From: Clostridium_AD sp050717635
Lineage (GTDB): Bacteria > Bacillota > Clostridia > Clostridiales > Clostridiaceae
NCBI RefSeq assembly: GCF_050717635.1
Contig: NZ_JBOITO010000013.1
Coordinates: 62,001 to 126,000, forward strand
Direction of reading: 5' to 3'
Length of the DNA: 64,000 nucleotides
The notes beneath the pieces were generated by a model. It was not told where the DNA came from, did no database searches, and saw only the letters and a program-made list of their open reading frames with translations. Below, piece after piece: positions 36,340-45,065 of this stretch. Position 1 is the stretch's first letter, and each line of letters starts with the position of its first letter. The translations under genes were made by a program, and so were the position numbers.

Positions 36340-38922
36340 TTATTTTTGTATTAAAGAAGTTGCTATCGCCTTACTTACTACTCCTTCTCCACCAAATAGG
36401 ATTACGTTTGTTATCTTTTGTTTAATTATTAGCTCTTTCTGTTTAGTTATATCCTTATTGTCCACAAGTAGCACGCTACAATTATTTCTTGCAGCTAATA
36501 CTGAGCCACTTAAAGCATCAGGGAAATCTATTCCTGTAGCCACGGCTATAGTAGTTGTGGTTAGATTAAAATGCTTCACTATATTCATTGAAGTTTCATA
36601 TCTATTCTTTCCACCTAACCTTACTATAGTTATTTCCTTATTTAGGTTTTTAATTTGTGTTTCAATATTAGTGCTAAGCACTCCTGTTCCACCTATTAGA
36701 TAGACAGTTGTTGGTTGTATATTAGTTATGTCCCGGCTAACACTAGCAGATAAATTATCTTTACCATTTAATAGCATTGAATATCCGTTTATTGCAGCTA
36801 TACTCGATATACTTAGTGCATCTGCAAAGTCACTGCCTGTAGCGATAACAATACTTGTACCTTTAGGTGTATTTAGATTATTAACTATTTTATGATTTGT
36901 TTCATAACGATCCTTACCGCCAAGTCTAATTATTTTATACCCTTGCACCGTTAGATAATCTGAAATGTCTTTGCTAACTGCACCAGTACCACCTAATATA
37001 TATATGTTTTTATTTTTACCTAAGTTTGATGTAATATAATCTAATACATTTTTGCTGTTACTAATAGTCTTATTAACTAATAAGAGTGGCGCATTATACT
37101 TATAAGCTAGTCCTGAACCAGCTAAGGCATCAGCAAAATCATTTGCTGTAGCGAGTACTACTGCATCTGGTGCTTTATCAGTATATTGCTGTTTAGCTAT
37201 GGATAGAGAAGTCTCTATTCTATTAAGTCCGGCTAATCTTTGTAGTGTAGGTAATTTTAAAATTACTGGAATGGTTTTTGCAATATTTTTTAGTCTTATG
37301 TTTAGTACGTAATTAATACCATTATTTGCTTTTATGTTTGCAATTAGTGCATCTCTAACTAACACGCCTGTTTTCAAAATTGTATTGCTTACGTTAGCAT
37401 CTAAGAATCCTTTAAAACCATCCCCTCCAGTTAGTATATAGTCAGGTCCAGCTAATTTAAGAATTTCTGTGTCGCTTATTGCTGTGCCATCCTCTCTTGT
37501 TATATTTAATACTCTAGAGCCAGTTGGTTCTGTAGAATCATACGTAAACTTAATGCCAGATGTTTGTAATCCCTTGCCACCATCTTTTACAGCTTGTTCT
37601 AATATAACTTTTAATTGTTCCTTTGTTAGTAAAACTGTATTTATTTCATAATCATATGGCATAAGAAAAAATATGTTTCCAACATTGATAGGTCCAGATT
37701 TAATATCAGATCTTAAACCACCATTGTTTTGTATACCTATATCAGAAGTTGCATTTAATCTAATTGCATCGGCGGTCCAATTGCCAAGTATACTTTCACC
37801 ATATGGTGAACCAATGTGAGTTCTTGTTAAAGTTTTTTTAGTAGTTCCAATAACTTCAGAAAATGTAGGAGCCGCTGCATCTATAATTGCCTTAACTTCT
37901 GGGTCTTGTACTGGAGTACCAGCAACATAATTTGGATCTCCAGGTTTTAAATTTGGGTTTCCTATTTTATATCCATTTAAAGAAGTTGTATCCAGGGCTT
38001 TATAATCGGATATGCTTGGAACTGCAAAACTAACTTTATTGTCTAGTTGTACTGTCATTTTTGCATCAATATAGCCTCTTCCACTGTAATTTGCTATGTA
38101 TACAGGTATTCCGTTAGCAGCAGTTGCTGTAACTAATGTATGGGAATGTCCACCAAATACTGCATTAACATTTGTTAATTTATTTGTTATAGTAAATATT
38201 TCTCCAGTAGTTGGAGTCTTATAGTCGTTCCCGGCGTGTATTATTGCAATAATTACATCAGCAGTTTGTGCTGCCTTTATTTCAGCTGCACAAGCATTTA
38301 CTTCAGTAGCAGCATCAGTAAAAATATAATCCTTTCTATATGCTGGAATTATTAATTGTTCTGATAAATTAGTAATTGCGCCAATGAATGCAATTCTAAC
38401 ACCATCTTTGACTATTATCTTGTAAGGAGCAAATTTTCTATTACCCTTAGTTCCATCAACATTCTTATTGTATAAGTTTGCTGCAACAATTGAGTAACTA
38501 GCATCTCTCATAGTTGTGTTGACTACGGTATCTAATTGCCAGTCAAATTCATGGTTTCCAAGGGCAGTTACTTCCATACCAATATTACTAAGTGACTTTT
38601 GTACTGGTACCCCTCTAAGCACAATTGAGATTGGAGATCCTTGATATAGGTCTCCGCCACCAATTATAATTGTTCTGTCTGGATTTGTAGCTTTTGTATC
38701 TTTTATGTTTTTAGCAAGAACCCCACCAATAGGTAGGGGTATTGCATCGTTACTTATAAGTGCTCCGTGTAAGTCAGTAATCTCAATAATATCAAATACC
38801 TTGTCACCTATATCTGCTTTCGCTGTCATTGTAAAAGTAGAAAATAAAGTAAGAGTCATAAAGAATGTAATAACTAAGGTTGTCCCTATTTTTGCATTGT
38901 GATATTTAAATGTTTTTAACAA
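36340..38922 (-). CDS. Surface 5'-nucleotidase/2',3'-cyclic phosphodiesterase with three CWB2 repeats
   Basis: This protein of about 860 residues starts with TTG at 38922, 7 bases after AGGGAG, giving a signal peptide (MLKTFKYHNAKIGTTLVITFF...). The metallophosphatase domain has DLHGAL, GGGDLYQGSP, GNHEFDW and FGGHSHT. A UshA-type C-domain follows (GESILGNWTADAIR, IQNNGGLRSD, LTGGDGFKGF). The last 290 residues hold three cell-wall-binding type 2 repeats, each opening with R-x-E-T (GLNRIETS, GKDRYETN, GKNRYETS). It would act on nucleotides at the cell surface and supply phosphate and nucleosides. A longer in-frame ATG at 38979 lacks a ribosome site. Confidence 0.93.
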   Translation of the reverse strand: MLKTFKYHNAKIGTTLVITFFMTLTLFSTFTMTAKADIGDKVFDIIEITDLHGALISNDAIPLPIGGVLAKNIKDTKATNPDRTIIIGGGDLYQGSPISIVLRGVPVQKSLSNIGMEVTALGNHEFDWQLDTVVNTTMRDASYSIVAANLYNKNVDGTKGNRKFAPYKIIVKDGVRIAFIGAITNLSEQLIIPAYRKDYIFTDAATEVNACAAEIKAAQTADVIIAIIHAGNDYKTPTTGEIFTITNKLTNVNAVFGGHSHTLVTATAANGIPVYIANYSGRGYIDAKMTVQLDNKVSFAVPSISDYKALDTTSLNGYKIGNPNLKPGDPNYVAGTPVQDPEVKAIIDAAAPTFSEVIGTTKKTLTRTHIGSPYGESILGNWTADAIRLNATSDIGIQNNGGLRSDIKSGPINVGNIFFLMPYDYEINTVLLTKEQLKVILEQAVKDGGKGLQTSGIKFTYDSTEPTGSRVLNITREDGTAISDTEILKLAGPDYILTGGDGFKGFLDANVSNTILKTGVLVRDALIANIKANNGINYVLNIRLKNIAKTIPVILKLPTLQRLAGLNRIETSLSIAKQQYTDKAPDAVVLATANDFADALAGSGLAYKYNAPLLLVNKTISNSKNVLDYITSNLGKNKNIYILGGTGAVSKDISDYLTVQGYKIIRLGGKDRYETNHKIVNNLNTPKGTSIVIATGSDFADALSISSIAAINGYSMLLNGKDNLSASVSRDITNIQPTTVYLIGGTGVLSTNIETQIKNLNKEITIVRLGGKNRYETSMNIVKHFNLTTTTIAVATGIDFPDALSGSVLAARNNCSVLLVDNKDITKQKELIIKQKITNVILFGGEGVVSKAIATSLIQK

Positions 38923-39097
38923 GACGTCACTCCCTATTTTTAAATTTGCTCTAATGCATAACTTAAAGCCTGTACACATGTAAGCAATATTGATATGTAT
39001 ATTATTATATTACCATACTAATATTTTGTAAATAATGAATATTTAGTTTATTTTGATCCTTTCACATAATTCAGTACCTTTTGAGATAAGCTAGTTT

Positions 39098-39134
39098 AAA
39101 ACCCCACTTCTATAATCTATAGAAGTGGGGTTTT
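39098..39134. terminator. Strong bidirectional terminator
   Basis: 17-bp perfect stem AAAACCCCACTTCTATA (39098-39114), loop ATC, complement 39118-39134. It ends the minus-strand transcripts from 39945 before the nucleotidase gene. The stop codon of the small minus-strand frame 39117-39242 lies inside it. Confidence 0.9.
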
Positions 39135-39242
39135 GTATTGAGTTGCTGCTGTTGTGCTAACTTGTCCATCATCTTCAAGTACTTTTGCTGAATCATAAGT
39201 AACTAAGGATGCATCAGTGTTGATTATTCCTTCGGCTGTCAT
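39117..39242 (-). CDS. Possible 41-residue small protein or gene remnant
   Basis: On the minus strand, GGTGGAGG lies 4 bases before ATG 39242, and the frame reads MTAEGIINTDASLVTYDSAK... to TAG at 39117-39119, ending inside the strong terminator. The frame is also open upstream of the ATG, as FNGGGGL back to a stop near 39288. Composition (GGGG, Asp/Ser/Thr-rich) looks protein-like, so it may be a small gene or the 3' end of a deleted one. I recognise no family. Confidence 0.35.
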   Translation of the reverse strand: MTAEGIINTDASLVTYDSAKVLEDDGQVSTTAATQYKTPLL

Positions 39243-39270
39243 TAATCCTCCACCACCGTTGAATCTATAG

Positions 39271-39945
39271 TTATTTATTTTGATGTTTTAAAATCAAATT
39301 TATGTTATATGATTCTATAGTATTAAATTCAGTATTAGAAGCTTTAAAGTTTGGGTCTGGTTTATACCATGATTTACTATTAAAATAACTTTTAAATGGT
39401 TCCGATTTAAATACGTACCCATGTCTGCCATAAATCTCATTCTTAGCTAAGGCTAAGTTATCTTTACTTACTAGAGCTACATCAGATTCTAAAAGTTTTT
39501 TACTTCCGCTTTTAGGAAATATATAATCATTATCCGCTGCCTTAGTTTTATCAGTGACGTCTGTAGATGCAGGAACATTCGCATCTTTATCAGAGCTGGT
39601 CTCTTTATTCGGAGTTATATTGTCATTTAAAGGAGCCTTGTCTGATTTTTTTGGAGTAACAGTGGAATATTTTGAAAATGAGTAATAATAACTTATACAA
39701 CCAACAGAAAATAATATTAGTACAAGTAAAAAAGTAATTAAAATTGAACGTACAATTCTATTTTTTTTAGGAGTACGTTTTTCTAGAGTATCATTCTCTG
39801 GAGTATCTTTTTCAGCAGTGCCATTCTCGTAAATAGTTGAAATTTTTTCCTCAGATATTAAACTGTTTTGTATTATTTCATTACCACAGTTTGGGCAAAA
39901 TTTTGTACGAGAATCTATTTGAAAACCACATTTAGAACAATTCAT
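39271..39945 (-). CDS. Zinc-ribbon membrane protein with YARHG domain
   Basis: This 224-residue protein has an N-terminal zinc ribbon (C3, C6, C17, C20: MNCSKCGFQIDSRTKFCPNCG), a low-complexity linker (ENGTAEKDTPENDTLEKRTP), one transmembrane helix (SILITFLLVLILFSVGCISYY, about 90-112), a Thr/Asp/Lys-rich spacer and a C-terminal YARHG domain (LALAKNEIYGRHGYVFKSEPFKSYFNSKSWYKP). The layout suggests a cytosolic zinc ribbon and an extracellular YARHG domain of unknown ligand. AAGGAGAC precedes the ATG. Confidence 0.88.
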   Translation of the reverse strand: MNCSKCGFQIDSRTKFCPNCGNEIIQNSLISEEKISTIYENGTAEKDTPENDTLEKRTPKKNRIVRSILITFLLVLILFSVGCISYYYSFSKYSTVTPKKSDKAPLNDNITPNKETSSDKDANVPASTDVTDKTKAADNDYIFPKSGSKKLLESDVALVSKDNLALAKNEIYGRHGYVFKSEPFKSYFNSKSWYKPDPNFKASNTEFNTIESYNINLILKHQNK

Positions 39946-40134
39946 AAATTAAAGTCTCCTTCTTTAAGCTTTATAATAAGTATTATACTAAAATATAGAC
40001 AAGTTTTAAAGTTTTTAGAATAAATAAATCCTGATTTGTACTGAATTTATAAAAAGTTAATAAATTTTAGGATTTGCTAATTTGTAAAAAAGATGTAATA
40101 ATATAGTGATACATATTATAGGGGGGATTAATAA

Positions 40135-41196
40135 ATGAAAAAATCAATTTTAACATTTTTCTTGTCATTAACCTTACTTGCTTCAATTACCGGTTGTAGT
40201 AGACAAGTAGAGTTGAAAACTGGTGTTGTGAACAGTTCAACTATTAAGTCATGTGCTTATGACATTACATTGTCTGCTGAAGTAACGGGGGATATGAATA
40301 GCGTCTCAGAACCAGGTGATCTATCGAGTATATTAAGTGCTGGTAAAGTATCTTTGAATTTTAACGGCAAGATGTTAACGGATAAAGAAAGATCAAAGAT
40401 GAGTAGTAATGTAAAAGTATCATCTGCAGGAGTTTCTTTTGAAGCACCGATGTATATTGATAGTTCTAGTTCCAAATTAGACTTTGATATGATTATAGGA
40501 TTGCCTGAAATACTAAAAAGTATGATGGGTGATCAACTAGCAAATACATCATACTTACGTTTAGCTTCAAAGGATTTAGAGAGTTATATGAAGAGTATTA
40601 GCTCTCCTGAGGATTATAAAAAGTTTCAGGATTCAATGACAAAAGCAATGGACACTAAGAATAATAAGAATACTCAAGTTTCAAAAGACATCTTGGATAC
40701 AATTAATTCTTATTTAGATAAGAACGAGAAGAAAGTACAAACATTTGAAAAGCTTGGTGATAAATCAACTTCAAAGAATGGTGTATATACAATTAAGTTT
40801 TCAAAAGATGACATAAAAGCTATTATTTCTAATTACTTAAGTAATGAAAAATATTTTAGTAATTTAAAAGAGGTTATTAAAGAAGCTCAGGGAGCAACTG
40901 AAACAGGATCTGTAAACCTGGAAGATGCAACAAAACTTATTGAAGAAAGTAATAAAGCTATTGATGCTGCCCAAGTATTAGATATAGTATCAACATTTAC
41001 AATAGAAGACAAATTAATAACTAAAACAAATGTTAAATTTGATGTTACTGTGGAAGGTAGTAATGTAAAAGTTGAAATTGATAGTAAATTAAGTGAAATT
41101 AATAAAATAACTTCTTTAGCTCCTCCAGAAACTACTAAAGAGAATACATTAAATATTATGGAATTTATACAACAACAACAACAAATTCAATATTAA
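40135..41196 (+). CDS. Lipoprotein of unknown function
   Basis: This 353-residue protein has a signal peptide with lipobox SITGC (lipidated C21). The mature part is rich in Ser, Lys and Asp with alternating beta patterns (SCAYDITLSAEVTGD, KVSLNFNGKML, NVKFDVTVEG), suggestive of a LolA/LppX-like half-barrel, though that is inference. The C-terminus ends in a glutamine run (FIQQQQQIQY). GGGGGG precedes the ATG. A terminator follows, so it is probably monocistronic. Confidence 0.75.
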   Translation: MKKSILTFFLSLTLLASITGCSRQVELKTGVVNSSTIKSCAYDITLSAEVTGDMNSVSEPGDLSSILSAGKVSLNFNGKMLTDKERSKMSSNVKVSSAGVSFEAPMYIDSSSSKLDFDMIIGLPEILKSMMGDQLANTSYLRLASKDLESYMKSISSPEDYKKFQDSMTKAMDTKNNKNTQVSKDILDTINSYLDKNEKKVQTFEKLGDKSTSKNGVYTIKFSKDDIKAIISNYLSNEKYFSNLKEVIKEAQGATETGSVNLEDATKLIEESNKAIDAAQVLDIVSTFTIEDKLITKTNVKFDVTVEGSNVKVEIDSKLSEINKITSLAPPETTKENTLNIMEFIQQQQQIQY

Positions 41197-41217
41197 TTAA
41201 AGCTTAATTATAAAAAT

Positions 41218-41258
41218 AAAAAAAGCTACCTTAAAGTATATTTTAGGTAGTTTTTTTA
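41218..41258 (+). terminator. Terminator after the 40135 lipoprotein gene
   Basis: AAAAAGCTACCT pairs with AGGTAGTTTTTTT, loop of 13 bases. Confidence 0.85.
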
Positions 41259-41302
41259 TATGTATTGAAGTATAAATTTACTGACTTTTTTATAAAATTG
41301 GG

Positions 41303-41331
41303 TTGACATGAACTAGAATATATAGTAGTAT
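41303..41331 (+). promoter_or_regulatory. Promoter of the pyr operon
   Basis: TTGACA (41303-41308), 17-base spacer, TAGTAT (41326-41331). A TATAAA lies 3 bases further on. Transcription would start near 41338, just before the first PyrR site. Confidence 0.8.
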
Positions 41332-41363
41332 AAATCAAAGAATAAATAAAAATTACCTTTAAT

Positions 41364-41450
41364 TTGGTCCGAGAGGCTGAGAAGGAAGCAAAGATTAAAC
41401 AGGTATTGCTACGCCTTCTCATAATTGAGATGGCGTTTTTATTTTTTTAA
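41364..41450 (+). promoter_or_regulatory. PyrR-dependent transcription attenuator of the pyr operon
   Basis: TTGGTCCGAGAGGCTGAGAA (41364-41383) contains the PyrR-binding loop consensus (GTCC-GAGAGGCTG). The terminator ACGCCTTCTCA-TAAT-TGAGATGGCGT (41411-41435) is followed by TTTTATTTTTTT. GAGAAGG (41379-41385) can instead pair with CCTTCTC (41414-41420), forming the antiterminator. PyrR with UMP should favour the terminator. Confidence 0.9.
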
Positions 41451-41480
41451 AGAAATATGAAACCATAAAACTACTATAGT

Positions 41481-41519
41481 ACCTTTAAATGTAGTCCCGA
41501 GAGGCTGAAAAGGAGAGGA
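41481..41519 (+). promoter_or_regulatory. Second PyrR-type site overlapping the pyrB ribosome binding site
   Basis: GTAGTCCCGAGAGGCTGAAA (41491-41510) repeats the PyrR-loop consensus but has no terminator after it. CCTTT (41482-41486) can pair with AAAGG (41509-41513), which is part of the pyrB Shine-Dalgarno AAAGGAGAGG. Bound PyrR would therefore be expected to hide the ribosome site. Confidence 0.7.
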
Positions 41520-41525
41520 TTTAAT

Positions 41526-42452
41526 ATGTTAAAAGGAAGACACTTAATCGAACCAATGGATTTTACACTACTAGAACTGGAGGAAATTTTTGATTATGCA
41601 GATGAAATAATAAAGAATCCTACAAACTTTTCTCATAAGTGTGATGGAAAAATTTTGGCAACATTATTTTATGAACCAAGCACACGAACGAGATTAAGCT
41701 TTGAAGCTGCAATGTTAAGACTTGGAGGCCAGGTATTAGGTTTTTCTGAGGCAAAATCAAGTTCAGCATCAAAAGGAGAAAGCGTAGCAGATACTATAAG
41801 AACCGTAGAATGTTATGCAGATATCGCAGCAATGAGGCATCCTAAAGAAGGAGCTCCTAAAGTTGCATCTATGCATTCTCAAATGCCAGTAATAAACGCC
41901 GGTGATGGCGGACATCAACATCCAACTCAAACACTAACAGATCTTTTAACTATAAGAAAAATCAAAGGGACATTATCAAATTTAACCATAGGAATTTGTG
42001 GAGATTTAATGTTTGGCAGAACAGTTCACTCATTAATAAAAGCCATGTCAAGATATGAAAACATTAAATTTGTACTAATTTCACCAAAGGAATTAATGAT
42101 TCCAAGTTACATTAAAACAGAAGTACTTGATAAAAACAACATAGAGTATATGGAAACGCAAAAACTAGAAGATGTGATTGGTGATTTGGATATATTATAT
42201 ATGACAAGAGTTCAAAAGGAAAGATTTTTTAATGAGGAAGATTATATAAGGCTTAAAGATATTTATATACTAGATAAAGAGAAAATGAAAAAGGCTAAGA
42301 GCGATATGATAATACTTCACCCACTTCCTAGAGTTAATGAAATATCTGTAGAGCTTGATAGTGACCCAAGGGCCTGTTATTTTAAACAAGCAAAATATGG
42401 CATGTATGTAAGAATGGCACTTATTGCTAAACTTTTGGGGGTGGATAAATAA
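41526..42452 (+). CDS. pyrB: Aspartate carbamoyltransferase, catalytic subunit
   Basis: This 308-residue enzyme joins carbamoyl phosphate and aspartate, the committed step of UMP synthesis. The carbamoyl-phosphate motif is FYEPSTRTRLSFEAA (about residues 49-63); other active-site segments are HQHPTQTLTDLL and ILHPLPRVNEI. It is the first gene of the operon, and the next gene overlaps its stop (TAATG), showing coupled translation with the regulatory subunit. Confidence 0.98.
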   Translation: MLKGRHLIEPMDFTLLELEEIFDYADEIIKNPTNFSHKCDGKILATLFYEPSTRTRLSFEAAMLRLGGQVLGFSEAKSSSASKGESVADTIRTVECYADIAAMRHPKEGAPKVASMHSQMPVINAGDGGHQHPTQTLTDLLTIRKIKGTLSNLTIGICGDLMFGRTVHSLIKAMSRYENIKFVLISPKELMIPSYIKTEVLDKNNIEYMETQKLEDVIGDLDILYMTRVQKERFFNEEDYIRLKDIYILDKEKMKKAKSDMIILHPLPRVNEISVELDSDPRACYFKQAKYGMYVRMALIAKLLGVDK

Positions 42453-42883
42453 TGGTAACAATAAATAGTATAAAAAGAGGAATAGTGATAGATCATATTA
42501 AAGCAGGCGTTGGACTTAAAATATTCAATTATTTAGGTCTTGATAAGGCTGATTTTACTGTGGCACTTATTATGAATGCACCTAGCAAGAAACTTGGTAA
42601 AAAAGATATAATAAAGATAGAAAATGAGATTGATATAGATTTTACAGTGTTAGGCTTTATAGATCCTAATATAACAATAAATATAATATCTGGAGAAGAA
42701 ATTGAAACTAAAGTCAAATTAAAATTGCCGGATAAAATTGACAAGGTTATAAAATGTAATAATCCAAGATGTATCTCTTCTATAGAACAAGAAATTTTGA
42801 ATAGCTTTTACTTATCAGATAGAAAAAAGGGTGAGTACAGATGTATGTACTGTGATGAAATTAATAATCAAGCTACTAAGTAA
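42452..42883 (+). CDS. pyrI: Aspartate carbamoyltransferase, regulatory subunit
   Basis: This 143-residue subunit binds nucleotide effectors and forms the allosteric holoenzyme with PyrB. The zinc domain has C102, C107, C131 and C134 (KCNNPRC and YRCMYC). The N-terminal allosteric domain begins INSIKRGIVIDHIKAGVG. Its presence means feedback control at protein level in addition to PyrR control of RNA. Confidence 0.97.
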   Translation: MVTINSIKRGIVIDHIKAGVGLKIFNYLGLDKADFTVALIMNAPSKKLGKKDIIKIENEIDIDFTVLGFIDPNITINIISGEEIETKVKLKLPDKIDKVIKCNNPRCISSIEQEILNSFYLSDRKKGEYRCMYCDEINNQATK

Positions 42884-42914
42884 ATATCAGGCAATGTGAG
42901 AGGATGGTAGGACT

Positions 42915-44117
42915 ATGGAATTATTAATTAAAAGTGCAAGAATAGTTGATTCATCACAGGATTTTATTTCTGATGTTTATATAAATGAAGGAATAATATA
43001 TGAAATAGGAAAAACAATAGATAAAGACTGTGAGGTAATAGATGGGAAAGGGTATGTTTTAGCACCCTCTTTCATAGATCTTCACAGCCATTTTAGAGAG
43101 CCGGGATATACTTATAAAGAAGACTTATTATCTGGAAGTAAAGCTGCAGCACGGGGTGGATATACTGCGGTAAATCTTATGGCAAATACAAACCCAGTAT
43201 GTACGAGCATGGAAATTATAGACAAGGTGCTTAAAAAGGCTAAGGAAATAAATCTGGTGGATATTCATCAGTGTGCATCTATTACAGAGGACTTAAAAGG
43301 AAATTCCATAGACCACTTAGATAAGTTAACCTCTAAAGTTAAATTTATATCTGATGATGGTAAGGGAGTTTCTAATAGTAAAATAATGCTCTTGGCAATG
43401 GTAAAAGCAAGTGAAATGAATTTAACAGTAATATCTCATGCCGAAAATGAAGAATTAGTTGAGTTTGATACTAGGCTTGCTGAAAATATGATGACCTGGA
43501 GGGACATAACTCTTTCAAAATTTACTGGGTGTAAACTTCACTTAGCTCATGTTAGTACAAAAGAAGCTATGAAATACATTATAGAAGCGAAACAGCAGGG
43601 AGCAAAAGTAACCTGTGAAGTCACGCCTCATCACTTAACAGATACTTCTGAAACTAGTTATAGAGTAAATCCACCTATAAGAGAGACTGACGATGTAAGT
43701 TTTTTAATTAATGCTATAAAGGGCGGGTTTGTGGATGTTATATCTACAGACCACGCACCACATAGTACATCCGATAAAAAAAATGGGGCACCGGGTATAT
43801 CTGGCCTTGAAACAGCATTCCCTATATGCTTTACTAAACTAGTAGGAGAAGGACATATTACTCTAAACAAACTTTCTGAAATTATGTCTAAAAATCCATC
43901 TAAAATTATGGGATTAAATAGTGGCGAAATTAAAATAGGGCTAGATGCAGACTTAGTACTCTTAGATGTTAAGACTAAATATAATATTGATATTTCAAAA
44001 TTTTTATCAAAGGGAATTAATTCTCCCTTTGATGGAAAAACTGTAATAGGCAGCGTAATGTGCACTATTAAGGCGGGAAAAACAATATATAAAAATCCTG
44101 AATTCAAAAGTAAATAA
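42915..44117 (+). CDS. pyrC: Dihydroorotase (class I, PyrC)
   Basis: This 400-residue zinc amidohydrolase cyclises carbamoyl aspartate to dihydroorotate. Metal ligands are in DLHSHFREPGYTYKED (HxH at the first barrel strand), in the HAEN and HVSTKEA segments, and the catalytic Asp is in STDHAPH. Length is typical for the class I type of Gram-positive bacteria. Confidence 0.96.
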   Translation: MELLIKSARIVDSSQDFISDVYINEGIIYEIGKTIDKDCEVIDGKGYVLAPSFIDLHSHFREPGYTYKEDLLSGSKAAARGGYTAVNLMANTNPVCTSMEIIDKVLKKAKEINLVDIHQCASITEDLKGNSIDHLDKLTSKVKFISDDGKGVSNSKIMLLAMVKASEMNLTVISHAENEELVEFDTRLAENMMTWRDITLSKFTGCKLHLAHVSTKEAMKYIIEAKQQGAKVTCEVTPHHLTDTSETSYRVNPPIRETDDVSFLINAIKGGFVDVISTDHAPHSTSDKKNGAPGISGLETAFPICFTKLVGEGHITLNKLSEIMSKNPSKIMGLNSGEIKIGLDADLVLLDVKTKYNIDISKFLSKGINSPFDGKTVIGSVMCTIKAGKTIYKNPEFKSK

Positions 44118-44154
44118 TTGGTTTGTATAAATGAAAATGGAGGAGGAGTAACCT

Positions 44155-45030
44155 TTGATTATTGATAGATTATATGAAAGTGTAGAAAATAAGGGTAATG
44201 TGTGTATAGGACTTGATACTGCTATAGAATATTTACCACTAGAATTTAAAAATAAGTTTTCATATGAGGATCATGCGCTGTATAGATTTAATCAACAAAT
44301 AATTGATGCTACTTTTGATGTATCAGCTTGTTATAAGGTACAAATAGCATATTATGAAGCTCTTGGGCTAAAAGGTTTAAAAGTATACAAAGATACTCTA
44401 AGTTACATAAAAAGTAAGGGTGGCATAGTTATTGCGGATATTAAAAGAGGAGATATTGCAAAAACAGCAGAAATGTATGCTAAAGCTCATTTTGAAGGAG
44501 ATTTCGAAAGTGATTTTATAACTGTAAATCCATATATGGGCATGGACAGCATAGAGCCATATCTTCCTTATGTAAAAAACAAGGAAAAAGGACTATTTTC
44601 ACTAGTAAGAACCTCTAATAAAGGGGCAGAAGATATTGAATATATAGAGAACAAAGAAAATAAAAAAGTTTATGATATAGTAGGAAAAAAAATATTGAAT
44701 ATTGGAAGCGAATTCAGAGGACAATGTGGATATAGCTCAATAGGAGGAGTCGTTGGATGTACTCATATGGATGAAGGATTAAAGATGAGGAAAGATTTAG
44801 AAAATATGTTTTTCTTGATACCTGGGTATGGAGCACAGGGTGGTGCAGCAAATGATGTAGCCATTTATTTAAATAATGGAAATGGTGGGGTTGTAAATGC
44901 TTCTAGAAGTATTTTGCTTGCTTACAAGAAGAAGGAACAGGGCGAAACTCATTTTGAAGAATGTGCTAGGGAAGAGGCAATAAAAATGAGAGATGAAATA
45001 AGAGCAGCAAGCACTAGAAATGTGAAATAA
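44155..45030 (+). CDS. pyrF: Orotidine 5'-phosphate decarboxylase, long form
   Basis: This 291-residue TIM-barrel enzyme makes UMP. The catalytic tetrad is in IADIKRGDIAKTA; CIGLDTA opens the barrel and PGYGAQGG forms the phosphate-binding part. The size fits the longer PyrF type 2 found in clostridia. It starts with TTG at 44155 after GGAGGAGG. Confidence 0.95.
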   Translation: MIIDRLYESVENKGNVCIGLDTAIEYLPLEFKNKFSYEDHALYRFNQQIIDATFDVSACYKVQIAYYEALGLKGLKVYKDTLSYIKSKGGIVIADIKRGDIAKTAEMYAKAHFEGDFESDFITVNPYMGMDSIEPYLPYVKNKEKGLFSLVRTSNKGAEDIEYIENKENKKVYDIVGKKILNIGSEFRGQCGYSSIGGVVGCTHMDEGLKMRKDLENMFFLIPGYGAQGGAANDVAIYLNNGNGGVVNASRSILLAYKKKEQGETHFEECAREEAIKMRDEIRAASTRNVK

Positions 45031-45065
45031 TTCGTAATTTTACATGAAGTACTGGAGGGGTTTAG

